Positions 1-5,203 of a stretch of DNA of 5,203 nucleotides are shown piece after piece (within the stretch, counting starts at the first letter, position 1; each line of letters starts with the position of its first letter). The translations under genes were made by a program, and so were the position numbers. The stretch covers positions 1-5,203 of the forward strand of contig DXOJ01000215.1 in NCBI GenBank assembly GCA_019412865.1, read 5' to 3'. Below the pieces are notes generated by a model that searched no databases, had not been told where the DNA came from, and was given only the letters and a program-made list of their open reading frames with translations. The stretch comes from Bacteroides sp. (lineage in GTDB: Bacteria; Bacteroidota; Bacteroidia; Bacteroidales; Bacteroidaceae).

Positions 1-282
1 TTTTAACATTTTAATCACTATTAAATAAATTACGCGATAAATATAAGGGTATTTTCGTAACCAAAGCTATCCGATACACATATATTCATTCATTTTAGAG
101 TTGTCCGGACAGTATGTGAATCAATGACCGGCATGTGAAACTAACAAAAAAGAAAGCTGGTATGTTTCAGCAGGATTCCCCACAAAATATAATTGCAGAC
201 AGATAAAATCATCATTATCGTAACAAGCAGACAGAAGATTCATTATCTTTGTGGAGTCGCAAACAACTAATAAACAGAAATA
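1..282. other. Gene-free leader region upstream of the nuclease gene
   Basis: No credible coding frame is seen here. The stretch is AT-rich and holds a perfect 10-bp palindrome, TGTCCGGACA, at 102-111. Two loosely similar direct copies of a GAC..ATGTGAA.C motif follow (about 108-122 and 126-141). The TGAAAC at 136-141 and GTTTCA at 164-169 form a short dyad. A TAnnTTTG element precedes the gene at 244-251. On the minus strand TAGCTTTG at 62-69 also fits TAnnTTTG and could drive a gene to the left of the window, but no matching -33 element is visible, so it is not listed separately. Confidence 0.6.
244..251 (+). promoter_or_regulatory. Candidate Bacteroides -7 promoter element for the nuclease gene
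   Basis: TATCTTTG matches the Bacteroides -7 consensus TAnnTTTG exactly and lies 32 bases before the ATG at 283, leaving room for a short leader. The -33 region (about 215-225) has no clear TTTG or TTG, so the call rests on the -7 box alone. The leader just before the ATG is A-rich with no Shine-Dalgarno motif, as is usual in Bacteroides. Confidence 0.5.
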
Positions 283-1131
283 ATGACGAAATTTATTAAT
301 CCATTTACCGACGTAGGATTTAAAAAAATCTTCGGGCAGGAAATGACCAAAGACTTGTTAATTGATTTCTTGAACGACCTGCTGGTAGATGAAAAACATA
401 TAATAGACATAACCTTTCTCGATAAGGAAATACTGCCCGAGTATATGGGCGACCGAGGGGTGATTTACGATATCTACTGTACCACTGAAAGCGGAGAACA
501 GTTTATCGTAGAGATGCAGAACAAGCAGCATGTACACTTTCGTGAACGTGCCTTGTATTACCTTTCAAAGACTGTTGCCCGGCAGGGTGAGAAAGGAGCC
601 GAATGGAAGTTTGACCTGAAAGCCGTATACGGTGTGTTCTTTATGAATTTCCGGTTGGACAATTTGCCGCATAAGCTTCGTACGGATGTTGTGCTTACAG
701 ATCGTGACACGCACGAACAATTTTCCGACAAGCTTCGTTTTATTTTTATCGAGTTGCCTGCTTTTTCGAAGGAGGAACAAGAGTGTGAGACTGACTTTGA
801 ACGATGGATTTATGTACTGAAGAATATGGAAACGTTGAAAAGATTGCCATTCAAAGCCCGTAAATCGGTTTTTGAGAAATTAGAAAAGATTGTAGATATC
901 GCTTCGCTTTCAAAAGAGGAGCGGATGAAGTATGACGAAAGCATCAAAGTGTACCGGGATAATCTCGTGACGCTGGAATTTGCAGAACAGAAGGGACGTG
1001 CAGAAGGCAAAGAGGAAGGACGTGCTGAAGGTAAGGAAGAAACTGCCCGAAACCTGAAAAAGATGGGAGTTTCACTGGAAATTATCTCCAAAGCTACCGG
1101 ATTGAGCATAGAAAAAATAGAAGCATTATAG
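283..1131 (+). CDS. PD-(D/E)XK nuclease family protein (Rpn/PDDEXK_2 transposase-like)
   Basis: This is a complete 282-residue protein. Its N-terminus (residues 5-18, NPFTDVGFKKIFGQ) is the hallmark opening of the PD-(D/E)XK 'transposase-like' family related to Rpn recombination-promoting nucleases. The likely catalytic core is Asp63 in IYDIY followed by Glu77-x-Gln79 in FIVEMQ, then a helix rich in Arg and Tyr (86-100). Family knowledge suggests metal-dependent DNA cleavage; genuine transposition has not been shown for most members, and no terminal repeats of an element are seen here. Residues 164-230 are mostly helical and charged. Residues 238-253 are two exact copies of GRAEGKEE, followed by a C-terminal helical motif (about 257-282, MGVSLEIISKATGLSIEKI) common in this family. 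The ATG at 283 fits because the conserved NPFTD motif starts only five residues in. It appears monocistronic, with its own promoter element and terminator. Confidence 0.9.
   Translation: MTKFINPFTDVGFKKIFGQEMTKDLLIDFLNDLLVDEKHIIDITFLDKEILPEYMGDRGVIYDIYCTTESGEQFIVEMQNKQHVHFRERALYYLSKTVARQGEKGAEWKFDLKAVYGVFFMNFRLDNLPHKLRTDVVLTDRDTHEQFSDKLRFIFIELPAFSKEEQECETDFERWIYVLKNMETLKRLPFKARKSVFEKLEKIVDIASLSKEERMKYDESIKVYRDNLVTLEFAEQKGRAEGKEEGRAEGKEETARNLKKMGVSLEIISKATGLSIEKIEAL
994..1041 (+). repeat. Tandem 24-bp coding repeat, two copies
   Basis: Copies at 994-1017 and 1018-1041 are identical at 20 of 24 bases. All four differences are synonymous, so both encode GRAEGKEE. The repeat forms a charged helical linker between the nuclease body and the C-terminal motif. 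Preserved protein with drifted DNA indicates an old duplication under selection rather than recent slippage. Confidence 0.9.
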
Positions 1132-1181
1132 TTTTCACCGTCTATCTGTATAGAACGGGATCGGTAAATATCCCATATTGC

Positions 1182-1236
1182 AAGATGAAGATCAAAGGCC
1201 AACTTAAAGTTAAGCTTTGATCTTCATCTTTTATTT
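1182..1236 (+). terminator. Rho-independent terminator of the nuclease gene
   Basis: A perfect 16-bp stem pairs 1182-1197 (AAGATGAAGATCAAAG) with 1215-1230, with a 17-base loop and then TTATTT. It lies 50 bases after the nuclease stop codon. The U-run is on the plus-strand side only, so it serves the nuclease gene rather than the convergent OmpA-family gene. The stem is AT-rich for a terminator but very long. Confidence 0.75.
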
Positions 1237-1297
1237 AATGTAAGTTTGATACAAAATCCTCCCTCTTTCTTTATCGGAAACAAAATTGTATAGTAAA

Positions 1298-1345
1298 AAC
1301 AAAAAAAAGAGGATGCCACTAGGAAAAAGGGCGGGCATCCTCTTT
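1298..1345 (-). terminator. Strong rho-independent terminator of the minus-strand transcript
   Basis: GGCATCCTCTTT (1334-1345) pairs perfectly with AAAGAGGATGCC (1306-1317) in a 12-bp stem with a 16-base loop. On the minus strand it is followed by a run of eight T (1301-1308, overlapping the stem base) and then GTTTTT. No T-run exists on the plus side, so the direction is clear. It lies about 240 bases beyond the OmpA-family stop codon, unusually far for a simple gene terminator, which implies that 1346-1586 is transcribed. Confidence 0.85.
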
Positions 1346-1360
1346 GGGGGACAGAATAAG

Positions 1361-1462
1361 ACACACTTTCACAAGTACAATCTTATCTGCTACTCCCCAA
1401 CATGATTTCTCCACATTTCAGTGAAGAAAGGGGTTTATTGCGGAAATACAGACTTTCACAAG
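1361..1462. repeat. 15-bp direct repeat pair spaced 87 bp
   Basis: ACACACTTTCACAAG at 1361-1375 and ACAGACTTTCACAAG at 1448-1462 differ at one base. They flank hairpin C of the candidate RNA. On the minus strand both read CUUGUGAAAGU and would be unpaired in the simple fold, so they could be repeated binding sites or duplication scars. Confidence 0.7.
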
Positions 1463-1476
1463 CATGCATTTCCTAA

Positions 1477-1544
1477 TACTCTCATGTGAAGGTTCTCGTA
1501 CGAATACGAAAAGATGTGGGGAACAAACACCTCACATGAGAATA
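1477..1544 (-). repeat. Nested inverted repeat (stems A and B of the candidate RNA)
   Basis: The arms TACTCTCATGTGA (1477-1489) and TCACATGAGAATA (1532-1544) are complementary at 12 of 13 positions. Inside them, TTCTCGTA (1493-1500) and TACGAAAA (1505-1512) form a second hairpin around four bases. On the minus strand the inner loop reads UUCG. The asymmetric strand between outer and inner stems contains GUUCCCCACAUC. Confidence 0.8.
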
Positions 1545-1586
1545 GGGGAATATCTTTTAAAAAGAAAAGGGTTCTTGCTACAAATT

Positions 1587-2681
1587 TTATTCCGCTATAC
1601 AGATACATACACGGTTTTCTTCAGGTTTCTGATAAGGCTGTACTGTATCTCCTTTATAACTGGTAATAATTCTATCGGCTGCTATTCCTTTAGCTTTCAA
1701 GGCTTCTACCACATTCTTTGCACGTTTCTCCGACAAAGTCATATTGATATTCGAGTTACCGGTTTCCTTGTCTGCATATCCGGTAACAGTAACTTTACTG
1801 ATTGGGTTTTTCTCCATATATTTAATCATGACATCAATCTTTGCCAACTGGTCATCTTGCAGAAGTGCAGAGTTCAATGCAAAGAATATATTCTGTTTCA
1901 TCGGCTCCACAACTACTACAGGTTTCGGTTCCGGCTCTTTTACAACAACAGGTTCCGGTTTGGGTTGTTCCACGACTACAGGTTCCGGTTCGTAATATAC
2001 AGGAGCTGTTTTGGTATAGCTTTTTCCCAGTTTAATGGTCAAGCCGACGAGTGCGTTCAGCTGCCAGTCACAGTTGCCGGCTTTCTTTGAGTTGAACTTA
2101 TCGGATAAAGCGTTGGCGTTGGCTTCGATATTGATGGCCAAGCGGTCGTTCAGTCGAAGGTCACAACCCAAGCCGAAACGTCCAGCCACAAGAAACTTGC
2201 CTTCCTGCCAGAGATATTCCAGTTCATAGGTGCGGGTGTCGAGTGCATTCGCTTCATCGTTGTCGAAACCACGGTTGAGCCCTACACCACCAAAAAGGTA
2301 GCCATTGAAAACACGTTTGGGGTTGAAGCCACAGCACAAAGTGCTAAGGTCAGCCATAATATCAAGGTTTCCCTGAAGATATTTGTACTGGTAAGTTTGT
2401 TCCGGAGTTACCCATCCACCCTTTGCCTGCCATCCGCTACCACCGATACGTGCTCCGAATGCAGGGGCAAACTTATATCCTATATTGATGGCGGCGGCAG
2501 GAGACATCAGATCGGTAAACTTGGCTTCGCCTACGGTATGCGCGGCTCCTACCTGCGCCTGGATAAACCAGTGAGGTTTGAATACGGTTTTACCTTCTTC
2601 TTTGATTTGGCGTTGTTCTTGAGCAAATGCTACCGTACCACTGATAGCAAGTATGGCTACTAATAAATTTCTTATTTTCAT
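1587..2681 (-). CDS. OmpA-family outer-membrane protein
   Basis: This is a complete 364-residue envelope protein. Residues 1-20 are a signal peptide (positive MKIR, hydrophobic core, cut after VAFA before QEQ). Residues about 35-220 have alternating polar and hydrophobic strands with aromatic ends, fitting an N-terminal outer-membrane beta-barrel. Residues 225-262 form a Pro/Glu/Val linker with repeated EPVVV and KPVVV units. Residues about 264-364 are an OmpA C-terminal domain: FFALNSALL, the VTGYAD motif with Asp304, LSEKRA with Arg320, and a final ENRV. In OmpA family members the equivalent Asp and Arg hold the diaminopimelate of peptidoglycan, so the protein probably tethers outer membrane to cell wall. 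The C-terminal strand carries two cysteines (359, 361). Start choice is fixed by the signal peptide. A candidate promoter lies 50-80 bases upstream, and the transcript probably runs on to the terminator at 1298-1345. 'Porin F-like' is a possible alternative label. Confidence 0.93.
   Translation of the reverse strand: MKIRNLLVAILAISGTVAFAQEQRQIKEEGKTVFKPHWFIQAQVGAAHTVGEAKFTDLMSPAAAINIGYKFAPAFGARIGGSGWQAKGGWVTPEQTYQYKYLQGNLDIMADLSTLCCGFNPKRVFNGYLFGGVGLNRGFDNDEANALDTRTYELEYLWQEGKFLVAGRFGLGCDLRLNDRLAINIEANANALSDKFNSKKAGNCDWQLNALVGLTIKLGKSYTKTAPVYYEPEPVVVEQPKPEPVVVKEPEPKPVVVVEPMKQNIFFALNSALLQDDQLAKIDVMIKYMEKNPISKVTVTGYADKETGNSNINMTLSEKRAKNVVEALKAKGIAADRIITSYKGDTVQPYQKPEENRVCICIAE
1918..2009 (-). 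repeat. Degenerate Pro-Glu-Val linker repeats in the OmpA-family gene
   Basis: Three to four imperfect units encoding (E/K)PEPVVV or EPKPVVV occupy residues 225-258. In DNA, plus-strand ACAGGTTCCGGTT-like words recur at about 1949, 1979 and, less well, 1919. Such linkers in OmpA-type proteins span the periplasm between the barrel and the peptidoglycan-binding domain; unit number may vary between strains. Confidence 0.7.
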
Positions 2682-2730
2682 AATGTTATGTATTTAATGT
2701 CTTGTTACAGAAATCTCATACGATGTGTCA

Positions 2731-2762
2731 CAACTATATATCAGGCAAATCTTATCACCCAA
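2731..2762 (-). promoter_or_regulatory. Candidate Bacteroides promoter of the OmpA-family gene
   Basis: On the minus strand TATAGTTG (2731-2738) matches the -7 consensus TAnnTTTG at five of six fixed positions. A TTG at 2760-2762 sits 21 bases upstream, the spacing expected for the -33 element. Transcription would start about 40-45 bases before the ATG at 2681. The leader has no Shine-Dalgarno motif and is A/T-rich, as usual in this group. Confidence 0.45.
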
Positions 2763-2778
2763 TATCTGCTTTGTTATT

Positions 2779-2815
2779 ATGAAAAGGGTGCTCTGACTAG
2801 AGCAGAGCACCCTTT
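2779..2815 (-). terminator. Terminator of the large surface-type gene
   Basis: CAGAGCACCCTTT (2803-2815) and AAAGGGTGCTCTG (2783-2795) form a perfect 13-bp stem with a 7-base loop. The minus-strand run after the stem is a short TTTT that includes the stem base. It lies 46 bases beyond the stop codon of the large gene and upstream of the OmpA-family promoter. The short U-run leaves room for some read-through into the OmpA-family gene. The plus side has no T-run. Confidence 0.75.
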
Positions 2816-2860
2816 CGGAATTAATATATGTCTAAGAATCGATAGACATTCAGAGATCTC

Positions 2861-5203
2861 TTAGTTCTTCGGATTAACTGTAATAGTCAATGTGGAAGAA
2901 AGTGTTCCCCAACCGTAGTTTACAGTAGCAGGAATAAAGATCTTGTAAGCGTATTCAATCGGTGATTTAACATTGACATACTTAACGGTATTACCAACTT
3001 GTTCTAAAGTAGCCTTATCAGGCAGTTTACCACCATTATATTTCAAGTCAGTAGTAACTTTATCAATGTCAAGTTTCACCTCACTGAATTCTCCATAATA
3101 GAACCAGTATTGTCCGAGATTAATAACTGAGCTACTGAATGTAGTCTTAGTCCATTCCCAGCATCCTGATTTCTGGCCATACGATGTTCCTCCGAAATTA
3201 GGCTGCAGTGTATGGTCATGCTTTTTAGCAACAGGTTCACCTGGAATCCATTCTATTACGGCAGGAGTATAGTCAATGCTTGCTATATATGTATATGTAA
3301 TACTAGAACCAGCTGAAACAAGAACTTCTGTATAGTTTACAGTTCCATTAGCAGTCAGGCGATATCCGGCAGGTGCACCATTAAGTGCTTGTGCATAGAG
3401 ATAATTACTAACCTCACCTTTAGTCACCATTGAATGCGGTGTTGTATACGTCTTGGTTGTTGTAGTTGTACCGTCAGTAATCTGTGTATAGGTGTATGTA
3501 GCCGAACCATTATACGTGGTGATAGGGCTGGCAGTAACGATGTCTACAGTTCCTGTTGTAGTTTTCAGACTTGCCGGAGTTACTATATTGTAATGTCCCT
3601 CAGTCAGTTCATATTCAGGTACACAGACTCTCTTCCAGTATGAAGAAATATCTTCAGTTTCCACCACACTCGGAGATACGATAGCATTGCCACTCCAATC
3701 CATCAGCAAACCGTTCCATTGGAAGTTAGCAATGTCACCACCTGTCACAGCGTCTGTCAGAGTAACTCCACTAGGCATATTCAAGCTAACAGGACGGATA
3801 AAGTTAACCATAAATTCATTTACAGTAATCTGACCACCACTTTCCAAAGTATAGATGTGTGCAACTGAAGCTTGCAGACCACCTGCGCTATTCAGAGCAG
3901 CCTTAACAGCAGTAGCATTAGCACCGTCCTTATCCAATGAGATCGTTTCTCCGTCAATCTTAACACCAGCCAAAACTTTGCTTGTAGCTTTTCCGTCAGA
4001 ATAAGTCTTAGTTACAACATAACGATGTGTTACACAAGTCGGAAGTCCCTTCACGTCGTACTTATCATAAGCAAGACCCAATTCCTGATGAATCAGACAT
4101 CCGTCTGCAGGATCTTCCGGAGTATCAGGTACTTCAGCGTTCACCTTAAAGAACTTAAGTTCTCCATCAATGTTCTGCCAGAACAGTTCGTTCTTCACTG
4201 ACTCTAAGGTAGCTACCGGCAACTTCACATTAACAATAAACTTGAATGTGATCTTATCCGGATACTTAGAAGACTGTAATTTGTTCTTAACAGTTATAGT
4301 AGCCACAAATTGAGAACCACCGGCACCGATAGCTTTGAGCTCGCCATGAGTAAATTCCCAAACGATCTTCTTCGTTGCTGTACCTACTTCAGTAGTACCA
4401 TCTACAATCTTAGGAACAGACATTGAGAATACTTGATTATTCTTCTTTACTTCAGCAGTAGAGGTAGTATATATATTCCAGAATTCTTCATGACTCATAC
4501 CAATGTTAGTACCATTAGTAATTTTGCGGTAAACATTTTCACGGATAAATTCTTCTGTAATAGTATATGAAGCCTCTGTTGCATTACATGCGAAAGTAAG
4601 TTCTTTAGCTTCGTTGCCCACTGTAAAGTCTGATTCTTTTTCAGCAATGAACTCAACTTTCACGAATCCGCGACGTACTACATTACCAGCTTCGTCCACC
4701 AATTCAACTTTCAGAATCGGAGTACGACCGAATGCTTCCGGATTGAATCCTTCTGCCTGGTACTTACCTTCGATAGCGTCATTACATTTGATCCATTTCT
4801 GCTGATTAGTTTCAGTATTACCCTCTTCAATATTATAAGCTGTAGATGCCACAGCGAATCTGTATGACAACTTATAATCAGCGATCGGGAATTCATCATG
4901 ACCGTTATTACCGAAACAAGTAGCCACCAAATCTTTCAAATTGAATTCTTTATCATAAGGAATCTTGTAGCGAGGATCTTCTTTCGTACAAGCGTCGAAC
5001 GTTGTTGCATAATGAGCCTCGTCAGCACCGGTAGTCAGTGTTTCCTTGTCAGCGATGCGAACATCTTCGTAAGACAGGATTGCATCGTATACAGCTACAT
5101 ACGGAGCAGTAATGACGGCATTTTTCTCACCTTCGTCCACAGCATTCCCTTTCAGCGTAGCCTGCAGAGCGATCATATTCGTTCTGTCAAGTCCCGGCTG
5201 AGT
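2861..5203 (-). CDS. Large beta-strand-rich, probably surface or secreted protein (5' end outside window)
   Basis: I do not recognise a named family. The frame is open from the window edge to the stop at 2861, giving 780 visible residues. The first in-frame ATG (codon ending at 5176) is preceded by nine open codons (TQPGLDRTN) with no signal peptide after it, so the true start is almost certainly beyond 5203. The sequence has alternating strands, many Thr, Val, Tyr and Asn, and no membrane segments. Segment ends share a strand-plus-proline look: GFVKVEFIAE (about 179-188), ITFKFIVNVKLP (318-329), NEFMVNFIRPV (462-472) and STLTITVNPKN (770-780), suggesting a chain of Ig-like or bacterial-adhesin-like domains. 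A Thr-rich stretch spans about 547-590. FQWNG and DWSG occur near 495-505. No LPXTG or type IX sorting domain is seen at the C-terminus. Role is inferred as cell-surface, perhaps adhesive; the missing N-terminus would show a lipoprotein or Sec signal. Numbering is from the first visible residue. Confidence 0.75.
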   Translation of the reverse strand, partial: TQPGLDRTNMIALQATLKGNAVDEGEKNAVITAPYVAVYDAILSYEDVRIADKETLTTGADEAHYATTFDACTKEDPRYKIPYDKEFNLKDLVATCFGNNGHDEFPIADYKLSYRFAVASTAYNIEEGNTETNQQKWIKCNDAIEGKYQAEGFNPEAFGRTPILKVELVDEAGNVVRRGFVKVEFIAEKESDFTVGNEAKELTFACNATEASYTITEEFIRENVYRKITNGTNIGMSHEEFWNIYTTSTAEVKKNNQVFSMSVPKIVDGTTEVGTATKKIVWEFTHGELKAIGAGGSQFVATITVKNKLQSSKYPDKITFKFIVNVKLPVATLESVKNELFWQNIDGELKFFKVNAEVPDTPEDPADGCLIHQELGLAYDKYDVKGLPTCVTHRYVVTKTYSDGKATSKVLAGVKIDGETISLDKDGANATAVKAALNSAGGLQASVAHIYTLESGGQITVNEFMVNFIRPVSLNMPSGVTLTDAVTGGDIANFQWNGLLMDWSGNAIVSPSVVETEDISSYWKRVCVPEYELTEGHYNIVTPASLKTTTGTVDIVTASPITTYNGSATYTYTQITDGTTTTTKTYTTPHSMVTKGEVSNYLYAQALNGAPAGYRLTANGTVNYTEVLVSAGSSITYTYIASIDYTPAVIEWIPGEPVAKKHDHTLQPNFGGTSYGQKSGCWEWTKTTFSSSVINLGQYWFYYGEFSEVKLDIDKVTTDLKYNGGKLPDKATLEQVGNTVKYVNVKSPIEYAYKIFIPATVNYGWGTLSSTLTITVNPKN
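3434..3565 (-). other. Thr/Tyr-rich low-complexity segment in the large protein
   Basis: This part encodes about 44 residues dominated by Thr, Tyr, Ser and Ile, including a TTTTTK run and YTYTQ. Threonine-rich stretches between beta domains are common in secreted Bacteroidetes proteins, and protein O-glycosylation in this group uses D-(S/T)-(A/L/V/I/M/T) sites; here DGT, which does not fit, is the nearest visible. It may be a flexible linker or stalk. Confidence 0.5.

Larger units (their letters stand above)
1301..1550 (-). ncRNA. Candidate structured RNA or long 3' UTR after the OmpA-family gene
   Basis: Read on the minus strand, this segment folds into ordered hairpins. Stem A pairs 1532-1544 with 1477-1489 (13 bp), extended by UUCC (1547-1550) with GGAA (1470-1473). 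Stem B is nested inside it: 1505-1512 pairs with 1493-1500 (8 bp) around a UUCG loop. Stem C pairs 1421-1429 with 1406-1414 (9 bp, UGAAAU loop), with an outer CCCC/GGGG pairing (1430-1433 with 1395-1398) across a 7-base bulge. In A, B and C the one imperfect pair is G-U on the minus strand but C-A on the plus strand, favouring minus-strand transcription. The segment ends at the U8 terminator at 1298-1345. It starts about 37 bases after the OmpA-family stop, and no convincing separate promoter is visible, so a structured 3' UTR or 3'-derived small RNA is as likely as an independent gene. I do not recognise it as tmRNA, RNase P RNA, SRP RNA or 6S RNA. A dispersed intergenic repeat is the main alternative. 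Confidence 0.45.

Noticed and set aside
810..1202. 130-codon open frame on the minus strand
   Set aside because: It is a shadow of the nuclease gene. Its Ser/Pro/Ala/Arg repeat is just the reverse complement of the GRAEGKEE repeat, and it would start inside the nuclease terminator.
283..1236. Nuclease gene as a complete insertion sequence
   Set aside because: No matching terminal inverted repeats or target-site duplications could be found around the gene. The only strong inverted repeat nearby is the terminator downstream.
1361..1462. CRISPR array
   Set aside because: There are only two copies of a 15-bp word with an 87-bp gap and no further regular spacing, and no cas genes are present.
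1301..1550. Identification as tmRNA, RNase P RNA, SRP RNA or 6S RNA
   Set aside because: None of the hallmark elements was seen: no tRNA-like ends with a tag frame, no RNase P core motifs, no SRP GNRA helix, and no single long rod with a central bubble.
1464..2090. 208-codon open frame on the plus strand
   Set aside because: It lies antisense to the OmpA-family gene and the structured segment. Its translation is rich in Phe, Arg and Tyr with low-complexity runs that mirror the Pro/Glu/Val linker, and no domain is recognisable.
2861..5176. Treating the ATG at 5176 as the true start of the large gene
   Set aside because: The frame stays open to the window edge with nine more codons, there is no signal peptide after that ATG, and the protein looks secreted. 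A 5'-partial gene is the better call.

Overview
The window looks like a piece of a Bacteroides (or close Bacteroidales) chromosome. The evidence is moderate-to-low GC, long intergenic gaps without Shine-Dalgarno motifs, promoter -7 elements of the TAnnTTTG type, a PD-(D/E)XK nuclease of the kind that is multicopy in gut Bacteroides, and an OmpA-family protein next to a very large secreted-type beta-rich protein. This assignment is inferred from style and protein families; no database search was run.

Layout. Positions 1-282 are gene-free leader with a perfect TAnnTTTG element in front of the first gene. Positions 283-1131 (+) encode a complete PD-(D/E)XK family nuclease/transposase-like protein, followed by its own terminator hairpin (1182-1236). 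Positions 1132-1586 lie between convergent genes and hold two opposed terminators plus a strongly structured segment that I read as an RNA made from the minus strand. Positions 1587-2681 (-) encode a complete OmpA-family outer-membrane protein with signal peptide, beta-barrel-like region, Pro/Glu/Val linker and peptidoglycan-binding domain. Positions 2682-2860 hold a candidate Bacteroides promoter for that gene and the terminator of the gene upstream. Positions 2861-5203 (-) are the 3' part of a long, unrecognised beta-strand-rich protein whose reading frame runs off the window edge.

How the parts relate. On the minus strand the order is large surface-type protein, terminator, promoter, OmpA-family protein, structured RNA segment, strong U8 terminator. 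The surface-type and OmpA-family genes may both serve the cell envelope, but the terminator and promoter between them suggest mainly separate transcription units. The nuclease gene is an independent, convergently transcribed neighbour.

The most interesting item is the segment at about 1301-1550. It has three nested or adjacent hairpins, and each one's single non-Watson-Crick position is a G-U wobble if the minus strand is transcribed but a C-A mismatch if the plus strand is. It ends in a textbook terminator on the same strand. It could be a long structured 3' UTR of the OmpA gene, a 3'-derived or independent small RNA, or a dispersed intergenic repeat.
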